Below, one piece after another: positions 16,514-24,121 of a stretch of DNA of 33,569 bases. The notes under the pieces are model-generated. The model was not told the origin of the DNA. It did no database searches and saw only the letters and a program-made list of their open reading frames with translations. Made by a program: the position numbers and the translations under genes. Every line of letters begins with the position of its first letter. Positions within the stretch are counted from its first letter, which is position 1. This stretch comes from Elusimicrobia bacterium GWA2_66_18 (GTDB taxonomy: Bacteria; Elusimicrobiota; Elusimicrobia; UBA1565; UBA9628): positions 1 through 33,569 of the forward strand of contig MGTX01000008.1 of NCBI GenBank assembly GCA_001799675.1. The letters are read 5' to 3'.

Positions 16514-17368
16514 ATGACCGATTTCGACCCTGAGACCTATACCGCCGACTCTCAAAAAATTTGGAACGCGGCTGCTGCCCGCTATGAGAAGATGTCCTCA
16601 TCCCTATTCGGTCCCGTAACCGAGGAGTTCCTGGAGTTCATCGGCGTGCGCAAGGGATGGCGCGTCCTCGACGTCGCCTGCGGTCCGGGCATCGCCAGCC
16701 GCGCCGCCGCGCGACGCGCGACGCAGAAAGGGAGCGTGCTGGCCGTGGACCTCGCCCCCGGGATGATCGAGTTGGCGGCCTCTCGCCCCGCGCAGAAGCG
16801 CGCGGCTCCCATCGAGTACCGCGTCATGGACGCGCAGAAGCTGGAGTTGCCCGACGCATCCTTCGACGCCGCGCTCAGCCAGTTGGGCCTTATGCTCTTC
16901 GCTCGGCCCGACGCGGCTCTCTGCGAGATGAGGCGCGTGACCGCGCCGGGCGGCCCCGTCGCCTGCCTCGTCCAAGGACGGCGCAGCGCCATGCTCTTCA
17001 CCGCGCTCATCATGGACGCCATCGTCTCCCGCGCCCCGCATCTGAAGTCCCCTCAAGGCGCGCCGACCCTCTACGCCTTCGGCTCCGACGGAATCCTGGA
17101 GGAGCGCTTCACCCGGGCGAACCTCACCGAGATCGTCACCAAGCGCCTGGCCGGGATCTTCCGCTTCTCCTCGCCCGAAGATTACTGGAACACCTTGACC
17201 GAGGGCGCGGGGCGCACCAGCGCCATGCTCCGGTCGCTGTCTCCCGAGATCCAGGCCAAGATCAAAGCCGACATCCTGCGCCGCGCGGCCAAGCGGCGAG
17301 TGCGCAGCTTCGTGGAGATCCCCTACGAGTTCGTCATGGCCCGCGGGCTGACGCCTGTGATAAGATAA
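16514..17368 (+). CDS. Class I SAM-dependent methyltransferase
   Basis: 284 residues. Rossmann motif I is [19 protein letters not shown], motif II is [14 protein letters not shown], the acidic SAM-adenine motif is [17 protein letters not shown], and motif IV is [20 protein letters not shown] followed by RVTAPGG. This is the UbiE/Methyltransf_11-like layout of small-molecule methyltransferases. The C-terminal 100 residues are less conserved and presumably bind the substrate. Nothing in the context fixes the substrate. The downstream SIS-domain gene begins 7 bases after the stop, so the two are probably co-transcribed. Confidence 0.88.
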   Translation: MTDFDPETYTADSQKIWNAAAARYEKMSSSLFGPVTEEFLEFIGVRKGWRVLDVACGPGIASRAAARRATQKGSVLAVDLAPGMIELAASRPAQKRAAPIEYRVMDAQKLELPDASFDAALSQLGLMLFARPDAALCEMRRVTAPGGPVACLVQGRRSAMLFTALIMDAIVSRAPHLKSPQGAPTLYAFGSDGILEERFTRANLTEIVTKRLAGIFRFSSPEDYWNTLTEGAGRTSAMLRSLSPEIQAKIKADILRRAAKRRVRSFVEIPYEFVMARGLTPVIR

Positions 17369-17375
17369 TCCGCGG

Positions 17376-18299
17376 ATGAAGACTTCCCGCTACGAGACCA
17401 ACGTCTTCAGTCAGCCCCGGTTGGTCGGCGCCGTGCTGTCTGCGCCTCTGCCCTCGTGGATGCGCCCGCCGAAGGGCCGCCGGGTCTTCCTCGTAGGCCT
17501 GGGGACCAACCATCACGCCGCGCGCATCGCGGCCTGGCATTGGCGGCAGGCCGGTCTCGACGCCGAGGCTTGGCACAGCTTCGATTTCACCCTCCAGCCC
17601 CCCCGTCTGCGACGGGGCGACCTCGCCGTCTTCCTCTCCCATCGAGGGAGCAAGTCCTTCACTCTCCAGGCCGAGACCCTCGCTCGCCGCGCCGGAATCG
17701 AGACCGCCATCCTGACCGGGGCCGCAAGCCCCTGGAAGACCACGCCCCGGCGCGTCGAGACCGGGCCGATGGAGGACATCGGCGCGTTCACGCAGTCCTT
17801 CACCACCACCATGGCCTGGCTCATGCGCTGGGCCGGCGCGTCGGCGCTCCTGGCCCCCTTCCGAAGGATGGACGCAAGCCTTCGCTGGGGCCCGAGATTT
17901 CCCTCCGTGCGCCCGGACACGGATCTCGTGCTCATTGGAGACGGGCCGCGCGAATGGGTCGCCCGCGAGGCGGCGCTCAAGCTCCAGGAAGCCGCCTATC
18001 TGCGCGCGCGAGCCTTCGGTCTGGAGGAATTCCTGCACGGCCCGCGCATCTCCGTGGGAGTTGGTTCCGTGGTGGTAGGTTTCTCCAGCCGCCGCCAGCC
18101 GCGCTGGAAGGCCGTGCGCCGCTATCTAGCGACCATCGAGACTGCCTTCACGGAAGCCGCCGGCGAGGACTGGCTGGCGCAGGTTCTCTGGGCCCAGCGC
18201 TTCACCCTGGAATGTTGCCGCCGCCTCAACATCGATCCCGATCTCCTGCGCGCCGACGATCCGCGCTACCGCCGCGCGCGCGAGGCGCTCGAACTCTAA
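17376..18299 (+). CDS. SIS-domain protein, GlmS-isomerase-like
   Basis: 307 residues with two sugar-isomerase (SIS) lobes. The first has VFLVGLGTNHHAARIAAW (compare the GTS-HA phosphate loop of GlmS) and FLSHRGSKSFT. The second has LVLIGDGPREWVAREAALKLQEAAYLRA and EEFLHGPRIS, matching the E-HGP element of GlmS/AgaS. There is no glutamine-amidotransferase domain, so it is not a complete GlmS. Likely a phosphosugar isomerase/deaminase or a sugar-phosphate sensor. The VFSQPRLV start resembles the EQP segment ahead of the GlmS isomerase half. Paired with the methyltransferase. Confidence 0.82.
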   Translation: MKTSRYETNVFSQPRLVGAVLSAPLPSWMRPPKGRRVFLVGLGTNHHAARIAAWHWRQAGLDAEAWHSFDFTLQPPRLRRGDLAVFLSHRGSKSFTLQAETLARRAGIETAILTGAASPWKTTPRRVETGPMEDIGAFTQSFTTTMAWLMRWAGASALLAPFRRMDASLRWGPRFPSVRPDTDLVLIGDGPREWVAREAALKLQEAAYLRARAFGLEEFLHGPRISVGVGSVVVGFSSRRQPRWKAVRRYLATIETAFTEAAGEDWLAQVLWAQRFTLECCRRLNIDPDLLRADDPRYRRAREALEL

Positions 18300-18314
18300 A
18301 CCCGGGAGCGGCCC

Positions 18315-18344
18315 CTGACGCTTCCCGGCGTGATTTTGTATGAT
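18315..18344 (+). promoter_or_regulatory. Promoter of tRNA-Phe
   Basis: CTGACG (18315-18320) and TATGAT (18339-18344) are 18 bases apart. The start would be about 18351, three bases before the mature tRNA 5' end. Confidence 0.6.
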
Positions 18345-18353
18345 GTGCGCTAC

Positions 18354-18428
18354 GGCGGGGTAGCTCAGTGGTAGAGCACCGGTCTGAAAAACCGGGTGTC
18401 GACAGTTCGATCCTGTCCCCCGCCACCA
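18354..18428 (+). tRNA. tRNA-Phe (anticodon GAA), CCA encoded
   Basis: A full cloverleaf can be drawn. The acceptor stem is GGCGGGG with CCCCGCC, the D-arm AGCTCAGTGGTAGAGC, and the anticodon arm CCGGT-CTGAAAA-ACCGG with GAA at its centre. The T-arm is GACAG-TTCGATC-CTGTC. The discriminator is A, and CCA is encoded at 18426-18428. It has its own promoter and a terminator 19 bases downstream, so it is a stand-alone gene. Confidence 0.96.
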
Positions 18429-18446
18429 TTATCTCGGCGAGCAAAA

Positions 18447-18478
18447 GGCCTCCCGCGCATCGCGCGGGAGGCCTTTTT
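18447..18478. terminator. Bidirectional intrinsic terminator
   Basis: A perfect 12-bp stem, 18447-18458 with 18462-18473, and a 3-base loop. TTTTT follows on the plus strand and, reading the minus strand, TTTT. It can end the tRNA-Phe transcript and the convergent subtilase transcript. Confidence 0.9.
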
Positions 18479-18497
18479 AAGCGGGCCGAACTTTTCT

Positions 18498-19796
18498 TTA
18501 GTGGACGAGCTTGCCGGCGTCGATCATGCCGAAGCCCTGCTCCTCGGGCTTGAGGCCGGCCAGGGGCTTGGCCGCCCTCTTGAGCTGGGCGAGCACGCCG
18601 TCCGGACCGGAGAGGCCGACGTAACCCTGGGAGACGGCCAGCGCGACCAGACCCGCCACGTGCGGGCAGGCCATCGAAGTCCCGGAAAATGAGGCGAAGC
18701 CCCCTCCCATCTTAGAGGAAATCACATCCACTCCGGGAGCGATGAATTTGACCTCCGGCCCGCGGCTGGAGAAAGAGGCCAGTTGGTCCTTCGAGTCGGA
18801 CGCGGAAACCGCGATCACCTCGGGATACGCCCCGGGGAAACTCACGGAGCCGCCGGAGTTGCCGGCCGCGGCCACGATCACGACGTTTCTGCCCTTGGCA
18901 TAGCGAACCGCGCCGCGCAAGGCGTCGCTGCCGACCGGGGCGCCGAGACTCAGGTTGGCGACCTGCATGTCGTTCTTGGCCGCCCATACGATGCCGTCGA
19001 CGACGTCCGAGATATTTCCCGAGCCGTCGGCGTCCAGGACCTTCACCGCGTAGAGACGCGCTATAGGGGCCACGCCGACGACGCCCTTTCCGTCCCTGAT
19101 GCCGGCGACGGTGCCGGAGACGTGCGTGCCGTGGCCGTTGTCGTCCGTGTAGTCCTCGGGGTTCTCGGTCTTTTTGATGGCGGAGTAGCCGCCGTCGACC
19201 TGACCGATCAGGTCCGGGTGGGTCAGGTCGATGCCGGTGTCGATGATGGCGACCCTGACGTCCTTGCCCTCGGTCGTGTCCCACGCCGCGGGGGCGTGGA
19301 CGCGGTTGACTCCCCAGGTGATTTCGGGGCGGCTGGCGGCCAAGCTGACCGAGATCGGATTCTCGACGAACTGACCCGCCTTCGGGAACTTAAGGCCCTC
19401 CATGACGCCGCCGATGCCGGGCAGAGGGGAAGACTGGAAGGAGACCTGCTCGATCCAATTAAGGCGCTGGTCGGCCTCGATGGAAACGATGTCATCCTCG
19501 GAGGTGTCGCCAACCGTCAGCGCATCGAAGACGGGCAGGGGCTTGATCAAGGTCTTGCCGACGGGAAGATCCACCACCGCGGCCGAGAACTCATTGTCCG
19601 TGTCGCCGTCCGTCGCCACGTGCTTGACTACCTTCACTCCGAGGGATGCCAGGGCCTTCTCGCGTCCCGCGCGCTTCACCTTAGGTTTGAAGGTCACGAT
19701 CCAGCGTCTGTTGCCCGCCTCAATGACGGGGGTCGAATTGCCCAGAGCCGGCGCGGCCACGAAAAGCGCGACGATTAGCCTGAGTAGAAGTTTCAT
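18498..19796 (-). CDS. Secreted subtilisin-family serine protease (S8)
   Basis: 432 residues from the ATG at 19796 (MKLLLRLIVALFVAAPALG), a clean signal peptide. A GTG two codons upstream is closer to the GGAG site and also possible. A propeptide-like region (about 25-115, RRWIVTFKPKVK...) resembles the I9 inhibitor domain. The catalytic domain has Asp186 (VAIIDTGID), His222 (DNGHGTHVSGT), oxyanion Asn313 (AAAGNSGG) and Ser374 (FSGTSMACPHVAG), so it should be active. No C-terminal sorting domain is present, so the product is probably periplasmic or released. Monocistronic, ending at the shared terminator. Confidence 0.95.
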   Translation of the reverse strand: MKLLLRLIVALFVAAPALGNSTPVIEAGNRRWIVTFKPKVKRAGREKALASLGVKVVKHVATDGDTDNEFSAAVVDLPVGKTLIKPLPVFDALTVGDTSEDDIVSIEADQRLNWIEQVSFQSSPLPGIGGVMEGLKFPKAGQFVENPISVSLAASRPEITWGVNRVHAPAAWDTTEGKDVRVAIIDTGIDLTHPDLIGQVDGGYSAIKKTENPEDYTDDNGHGTHVSGTVAGIRDGKGVVGVAPIARLYAVKVLDADGSGNISDVVDGIVWAAKNDMQVANLSLGAPVGSDALRGAVRYAKGRNVVIVAAAGNSGGSVSFPGAYPEVIAVSASDSKDQLASFSSRGPEVKFIAPGVDVISSKMGGGFASFSGTSMACPHVAGLVALAVSQGYVGLSGPDGVLAQLKRAAKPLAGLKPEEQGFGMIDAGKLVH

Positions 19797-20145
19797 TTCC
19801 ACTTTTCTCCTTCCCGTCCGGAGCGGAGTCCGGTATGGGACCGAAAGTCTATCACGATGGTATCCGCAGGGCCTAGGTCCCGCCTGGAGCGGAAGGCCTA
19901 GGCCTTACTAGCACTAAAGCCCTATGATCTACATTCTCCATCCGGAGCGCGACCGGCAGGGGCGTCTCGGCGCTCCATCTCCGTCACCTCTTTGGAATCT
20001 AGCAAATGAAATCTAAAAGACCCAGCTGTTTTTAGGTCCTAAAGCATCTTTTTTTGGGGGGTCCCTTCGGCCGACCTGCTGTTGACGAAACCGAAGGCCG
20101 GGGCTATACTGCCGATGAGGCGTCACTTTAAGTGAGGATGCTATT
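19797..20145. other. Long intergenic region with palindromes and a promoter
   Basis: No convincing gene. It holds a perfect 14-bp palindrome, AAGGCCTAGGCCTT (19893-19906), with a half-copy GGCCTAGG at 19870-19877. It also has a TAGGTCCTA palindrome near 20035, an inverted pair CCTTCGG (20064-20070) / CCGAAGG (20091-20097), and the promoter of the small downstream gene. The palindromes are operator-like, but no regulator can be named. Confidence 0.55.
20082..20110 (+). promoter_or_regulatory. Near-consensus promoter of the small charged protein
   Basis: TTGACG (20082-20087) and TATACT (20105-20110) are 17 bases apart. The start would be about 20117, giving a 29-base leader with GAGGA at 20134-20138, 7 bases before the ATG. 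The -35 box lies between the two arms of the CCTTCGG/CCGAAGG inverted repeat. Confidence 0.78.
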
Positions 20146-20334
20146 ATGAAGAAAACATCTTCGAAATCATCGCGGCACCGGATGTCGGGGCGGAAGGGCA
20201 AGAACGACCAGCCCCTGGAGCTCGACCGCGGCTGGCAGGAGCTCGAGCAGCAGCACGACCGCCTGAAATCCGACTGGACGAGTCTCGCCGCCCAGTTCGG
20301 CAGCGGCGGACGGGAGAAGTCTGCCTTCGACTGA
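20146..20334 (+). CDS. Small highly charged protein, hypothetical
   Basis: 62 residues. A very basic N-terminus (MKKTSSKSSRHRMSGRKGK) is followed by an acidic/basic helical stretch with heptad-like spacing (GWQELEQQHDRLKSDWTSLAAQF). No membrane segment, cysteine or known motif. A strong promoter and a properly spaced GAGGA site argue that it is expressed. It ends 4 bases before the convergent nuclease gene. A nucleic-acid-binding or ribosome-associated role would fit the basic tail, but this is a guess. Confidence 0.7.
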   Translation: MKKTSSKSSRHRMSGRKGKNDQPLELDRGWQELEQQHDRLKSDWTSLAAQFGSGGREKSAFD

Positions 20335-20338
20335 GGCT

Positions 20339-21595
20339 CTACTCTTCTTCGGCCCCGCGTCGGCGGCGCAGCCGCACCGTACGCGCCGTGACGCGGCGGC
20401 CGTAGCGTTCGAGTAGAACCTCGGCCGCGGACAGAAGTTCACCGCTCCAGCGTCGTGAGCGCACCCCTTCCGTGAGAGCGTGAGCGTCCAGCCGCGCGAT
20501 TTCACCCCATAAAGCCGACTTGCGCGCATCCGCTTCGAGAGCCGCGTGCTTCTCCGGCTCTTGCGTCTTGGTGGGAAGGTGGACGTCCTCCTTGACGTTC
20601 ACCGAAGCCTGCGCCGACACCCCCGCGACCACGCTGACGCCCGCGGCCTGGGCCCAGGCCGCGATCCTTTCGTCTAGACCGTCCTTCTCGCAATCGAGGG
20701 CCTTGAGCTCGTCCTTGACGCGGCGGCGCTTATCCTCGATCTCGGTCAGCGCGTCCACCAGGCGGACCCCTTCGTCCTTGCGGCGCTCGGCCGGGGCCAG
20801 GGCCGCGATCTTCTCCGGGTGGGCGAACAAGGGGCACAAATCTTTGTACTCGCACCAATCACAGAGCGGCCCCTGCTTGGGCTCGAAGGCATGATCACGC
20901 TTGATCCGCGCCACGAGAGCCGCAGCGTCGGCTCGGAGCTTTTCCCGGGCCGCGGCGCCGCGCACAGAGGTGAGAGTCTTGCCGTGACGGACGTAATGCC
21001 ACTTGAGCCGCACCTCCGCCGCATCGGGCCATTCACGCCGGACGGCCAACTCATAGAGGGCCAGTTGCCAATCCGCGTCCACATCTTCCTGGGAAGGCAG
21101 GGACTTGGAGGTCTTGTAGTCGTGGATCTCGAACCCCCCGTCGCGGGCCAGGGAAAGACGATCAATGAAGCCTTCGATCCGATATTCATGGTCTTCGACC
21201 TGTAGAGGAAATCCGACCCTCTTCTCGACCGCGACGGTCCGGTCCTCCGTGAACGGCGCGTGGACGCAGTAGTAGCGCTCGACGCAGTCCCGGCCGACCG
21301 CGCGCCAATCGTCCTTCGTGAACCTATTGTCCTTGACGTGGACCGCGTCGTCCCAGCCCTCGTCGAAGGCCTGGTCGAAATGTCCTGTGACCTCGGCCAA
21401 AGACGGAGTCTTGCCGCCCGAGACGAGGGCGTAGAGCTCCTCGAAAGCGGAGTGGACCGCGGCGCCCAAAGTCGTCTCGGGAGTCTTGCGTCTGCGCGCG
21501 ATGCCGTCGACGTAGCGGTACTGGTAGCGGCGCGGGCATTTCTTGTAGACGTCGAGCTTCGACGGCGAGAACTTGGCGGAGCGGTCCTCCTCCAT
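20339..21595 (-). CDS. RecB-family PD-(D/E)XK nuclease with predicted 4Fe-4S cluster
   Basis: 418 residues. FSPSKLDVYKKCPRRYQYRY opens the domain, as in AddB/Cas4-like nucleases. The active site comprises His48 (LGAAVHSAFEEL), Asp145 (IEGFIDRL), Asp159 and Lys161 (IHDYKTSK), with the QLALYEL motif near 177. Cys20 plus Cys245, Cys248 and Cys254 (CDWCEYKDLC) form the four-cysteine cluster that staples the nuclease fold in this family. There is no helicase domain. Residues about 275-370 are a charged helical extension of unknown role. The ATG lies 3 bases after the RlmI-like stop. No CRISPR or cas gene is near, so a DNA-repair role is likelier than adaptation. Confidence 0.88.
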   Translation of the reverse strand: MEEDRSAKFSPSKLDVYKKCPRRYQYRYVDGIARRRKTPETTLGAAVHSAFEELYALVSGGKTPSLAEVTGHFDQAFDEGWDDAVHVKDNRFTKDDWRAVGRDCVERYYCVHAPFTEDRTVAVEKRVGFPLQVEDHEYRIEGFIDRLSLARDGGFEIHDYKTSKSLPSQEDVDADWQLALYELAVRREWPDAAEVRLKWHYVRHGKTLTSVRGAAAREKLRADAAALVARIKRDHAFEPKQGPLCDWCEYKDLCPLFAHPEKIAALAPAERRKDEGVRLVDALTEIEDKRRRVKDELKALDCEKDGLDERIAAWAQAAGVSVVAGVSAQASVNVKEDVHLPTKTQEPEKHAALEADARKSALWGEIARLDAHALTEGVRSRRWSGELLSAAEVLLERYGRRVTARTVRLRRRRGAEEE

Positions 21596-21598
21596 TTC

Positions 21599-22816
21599 CT
21601 AAAGGACCTCCAGCAGGGCGAAGTGGAGATATTCGGTCTCGGGCATGGCCAGGAGAATCGGATGGTCGGACGACTGCCCGCGCAGGCTCACGAAGCGCAC
21701 GGCGCGCTGGGCCTTGGCCTGGGCGTTGCGCAGCATCAGCACAAAATCCTCGCGCGAGACGTGGTGCGAGCAGGCGGCCGTCGCGAGATAGCCGCCGCGC
21801 GGCAGGGCGCGCAGGGCCTGGGAGTTCAGCTTTGCGTACAGGCGCAGGGCCTTGGGCAGGTGCTTCTTGGCCGGAACGAGGCTGGGAGGATCGAGCACGA
21901 TGAAATCCGGCTTGAAAGGCTGCTGGAGCAGGGCAAAGGCGTCGAGGGCCTTCTCCGCGTCCCCCTCATCGAAGGAGACGGTCCTCTCGACGCCGTTGAG
22001 CTTGACGTTTTCCTTGGCGAGCGTGAGGGCCGGACCGGAACTGTCGATGGCGAGCACGCTCTTGGCCCCGGCCTTGGCCGCGGTGATGGCGAAGCCCCCG
22101 GTGTAGCAGTAGAGGTCCAGCACGATGCGGTTCGCGAAGAAGGGACGCAGGTAGGCGCGGTTGTCGCGCTGGTCGAAGTAGTGGCCGGTCTTCTGGCCCT
22201 CGCCGATCGCCGCGGTGAAGCGCAGGCCGCCCTCCACGATCGGGACCTTCTCCGGCACGACGCCGGAGAGCGTGCGGCATTCCAGAGGCAGCCCCTCCAG
22301 GGACCGCGTACGGTGGTCGTTCTTGAGATAGATGCCCTGCGGCTTCAGGAGTGCGCAGAGCGCCTGCGCAATGAGGTCCAGGCGCCTCTCGATGCCCGCG
22401 GAGAGGACCTGCAGGACCAGGATCGAGCCGTAGCGATCGATAATCAGCCCCGGCAGCCCGTCCGACTCGCCGAAGCAGAGTCGATAGGCGTTCTCCCCCG
22501 GGCAGACCTTCTCGCGGTAGGCGATGGCGTCGGCCAGGCGCTTGCCAAAGAAGTCGGCGTCGATCGGCTCCTTGGGACTGCGGGTCAGCATGCGCGCGGC
22601 GATGAGGCTGTGAGGGTGGTAAAAGGCCAAGCCCAACTCGTGGCCGCTGGCGGCCACGACCAAGGCGAGGTCTCCCGCCTGAGGTTCGCTCTCCGCGAAA
22701 ACCTCGCGGATCTCGTTGGAGAAGACCCAGTTGTGCCCGGCAAGGAGGCGCTTCTCCTGCGTGGGGTTGAGGATGACGCGGGCGAGCATATTCGCTTTAT
22801 GCGCGGTATCGGACAT
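21599..22816 (-). CDS. RlmI-like 23S rRNA cytosine-C5 methyltransferase
   Basis: About 405 residues from the ATG at 22816 (MSDTAHK); the ATG at 22789 (MLARVILNP) is an equally good start. The N-terminal PUA-like part is RVILNPTQEKRLLAGHNWVFSNEI. The EEHEE-type linker domain contains LCFGESDGLPGLIIDRYG. The Rossmann domain has FFANRIVLDLYCYTGGFAI, SVLAIDSSGPALTLAKENVKLNG and the catalytic DFIVLDPPSLVP. This is the domain order of RlmI, which makes m5C1962 in E. coli 23S rRNA. It overlaps the stop of the upstream SAM hydroxide adenosyltransferase gene if the longer start is used. Confidence 0.9.
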   Translation of the reverse strand: MSDTAHKANMLARVILNPTQEKRLLAGHNWVFSNEIREVFAESEPQAGDLALVVAASGHELGLAFYHPHSLIAARMLTRSPKEPIDADFFGKRLADAIAYREKVCPGENAYRLCFGESDGLPGLIIDRYGSILVLQVLSAGIERRLDLIAQALCALLKPQGIYLKNDHRTRSLEGLPLECRTLSGVVPEKVPIVEGGLRFTAAIGEGQKTGHYFDQRDNRAYLRPFFANRIVLDLYCYTGGFAITAAKAGAKSVLAIDSSGPALTLAKENVKLNGVERTVSFDEGDAEKALDAFALLQQPFKPDFIVLDPPSLVPAKKHLPKALRLYAKLNSQALRALPRGGYLATAACSHHVSREDFVLMLRNAQAKAQRAVRFVSLRGQSSDHPILLAMPETEYLHFALLEVL

Positions 22817-23573
22817 GGACGGGGTCTCCCCGACGCGCGCGGCTGCGGGCTGCATAGTCTCCGTCGCGAGTCGAAATCTCGATGAGTCCCGCGGAGCCGG
22901 CGACGGCCAACGGCCGTCCGGGCGGGACCGCAGCGTAATGGGTGCGCAGGGGGCCGAGGTCGCGGCCGCGATGGAAGATATGTCCTCTCCGCTGGACCTG
23001 CGCCGCGGGGATGTTCGTCACGACGTTGCCGAAATGATCACGCGACAGTATAACGCCTTCGAGGCCGTCGCGGACACTCCTCGGTTCGGGCCAGGGCAAT
23101 CGGACGGGATCTAAGATCCTGGGGCCGAGCTGGGAAGCAGGCAGGCCGTCGGCCAAGGATGCGCAGACCGGAGAGAAAATATCCCGACCGTGGAAGGTGG
23201 AACTCACTTTTGACAAGAACAGTCGAGTGTTCGCGACCTCGCGCCATTCGACGATCCTATCCTCATCCTGGAGCCAGGTCAGGACTCCATTGTCCGGGGC
23301 GAGGAAGTCGTGCGTCCTCGAACGGCCCCAGACCGCTCGCCGATTCGATCCCACGCCGGGGTCCACCACGACCGTGAAGATCGATCTCTTGGGGAAGTAC
23401 GGCACGGACTGCCTCAAGGCGAGGGCCGCGGCGGGGATGTCTCCGGGCCTGATTGTGTGAGACAAATCCACGACGGTCGCTTTGTGGGCGCGGGAGAGGA
23501 TGACGCCCTTCATGATGCCGGCGAAGGGATCACGATGGCCGAAGTCGGTCAGCAAGACGATGGGGCGGATCAT
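22797..23573 (-). CDS. SAM hydroxide adenosyltransferase (DUF62 / chlorinase-fluorinase family)
   Basis: 258 residues, typical length. Motifs include IVLLTDFGHRDPFAGIMKG, DLSHTIRPGDI, VVVDPGVGSNRRAV, FHGRDIFSPV and the C-terminal RDHFGNVVTNIP with the SAM-adenine pocket. Family members hydrolyse SAM to adenosine and methionine using an Asp/Arg/His-activated hydroxide; halogenases are a small branch. Nothing suggests halogenation here. The start overlaps (ATGA) a 44-codon open frame that may be the remains of the original upstream gene. The toxin-antitoxin island begins just upstream. Confidence 0.93.
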   Translation of the reverse strand: MIRPIVLLTDFGHRDPFAGIMKGVILSRAHKATVVDLSHTIRPGDIPAAALALRQSVPYFPKRSIFTVVVDPGVGSNRRAVWGRSRTHDFLAPDNGVLTWLQDEDRIVEWREVANTRLFLSKVSSTFHGRDIFSPVCASLADGLPASQLGPRILDPVRLPWPEPRSVRDGLEGVILSRDHFGNVVTNIPAAQVQRRGHIFHRGRDLGPLRTHYAAVPPGRPLAVAGSAGLIEISTRDGDYAARSRARRGDPVHVRYRA

Positions 23574-23704
23574 TCCACCACTACATGCCTACCAGCCAAG
23601 ACATGCAGAGGCATCCTGATGCTCCGCTTTGCATTGGGAGCACCCCAAAAAGGAGCCAGCGCCGCCTCGGCCCGTTCGAAGAATATATCCCCCTGACTCG
23701 ACAT
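23570..23704 (-). pseudogene. 44-codon frame joining the toxin remnant to the next gene
   Basis: ATG at 23704, TGA at 23570 overlapping the next gene's ATG in the four-base ATGA manner typical of operons. The product begins MSSQGDIFFERAEAALAPFW and ends LHVLAGRHVVVE. There is no Shine-Dalgarno sequence. The upper part overlaps the toxin frame in another register. It may be the 3' remnant of the gene that preceded the SAM hydroxide adenosyltransferase before the island arrived, or merely a chance frame. Confidence 0.35.
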
Positions 23705-23891
23705 GCAGCGTCTGGTAATTGCCAAGTTCAGGAACAATGCGACCAGATTGGGGGAATGCAGCTATGCGCTCGACAGCTTGGAATAAATCAATGACGAATA
23801 GACTCGCGTACTGGGCGGAATCATGGGAGATGAAAGTCGTGATGGAATCCAAGTCTTGTGCAGCCTGGGGCGTCCATCTTATTTCAACCAT
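23589..23891 (-). pseudogene. ParE/RelE-type toxin, C-terminus replaced
   Basis: 100-codon frame. Residues 1 to about 57 (VEIRWTPQAAQDLDSITTFI, then DLFQAVERIAAFPQSGRIV-PELG) match the ParE/RelE ribosome-toxin/gyrase-toxin fold. From about residue 58 the expected strands (usually R-IIVGNYRIIYR ... HGAR) are missing. They are replaced by an unrelated, Gly/Cys-rich sequence that ends in SACLGW, and none of the three frames restores them. The catalytic basic C-terminal residues are therefore probably lost and the toxin inactive. Its start overlaps the end of the antitoxin gene by 13 bases, the usual antitoxin-first order. AT-richer than the surrounding genes. Confidence 0.7.
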
Positions 23892-24061
23892 CGCTTCATC
23901 GTCTGCTTGATCTTCGAGTGGGGTATAGTCAGGCCGGCATCCGACTGTTGGATGCCTCTTTCGACCTTGGACAAGAAGAGGAGCCGTTCCATCGCGTCCT
24001 CAAAGGATGCGTCATTCGGTAAGCCCTGTACGGCCTTCATAACCTTCTGTTTGGTCGTCAT
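23879..24061 (-). CDS. Antitoxin of the ParE/RelE-type module
   Basis: 60 residues (MTTKQKVMKAVQGLPNDASF, then EDAMERLLFLSKVERGIQQSDAG and IPHSKIKQTMKRWLK). This type, 'P-DASFEDA-ERL-FL-KVE-G', commonly precedes ParE-like toxins and binds them through its C-terminal helix. The frame is open to 24214, but the upstream part lies across the attC-like site and the promoter, so the ATG at 24061 is preferred. That ATG lacks a ribosome-binding site and is preceded by a promoter placed for leaderless expression. It appears intact and may now serve no living partner. Confidence 0.8.
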   Translation of the reverse strand: MTTKQKVMKAVQGLPNDASFEDAMERLLFLSKVERGIQQSDAGLTIPHSKIKQTMKRWLK

Positions 24062-24067
24062 AGGTAG

Positions 24068-24096
24068 AGGATAGCGGGACTCCTGCTCCAATTCAA
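24068..24096 (-). promoter_or_regulatory. Cassette-borne promoter of the antitoxin, leaderless
   Basis: TTGAAT (24096-24091) and TATCCT (24073-24068) are 17 bases apart on the minus strand. The -10 ends 6 bases before the ATG at 24061, so transcription would start at the start codon. Toxin-antitoxin cassettes in chromosomal integrons typically carry their own promoter. Confidence 0.6.
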
Positions 24097-24121
24097 GAGT
24101 TTCTTTGAAAAAATGGTCCAG

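Noticed and set aside
17364-17369. GATAAT box 6 bases before the SIS-gene ATG
   Set aside because: It overlaps the end of the methyltransferase gene and has no -35 partner; co-transcription explains expression more simply.
20339-21595. Cas4, because of the Fe-S RecB-like nuclease fold
   Set aside because: It is about twice the length of Cas4, and no repeats, spacers or other cas genes are present in the window.
21260-22885. 541-codon open frame on the plus strand
   Set aside because: It lies antisense to the RlmI-like gene and part of the nuclease gene, both with clear motifs. High GC content creates long antisense frames, and this product is low-complexity Gly/Ala/Leu/Arg-rich.
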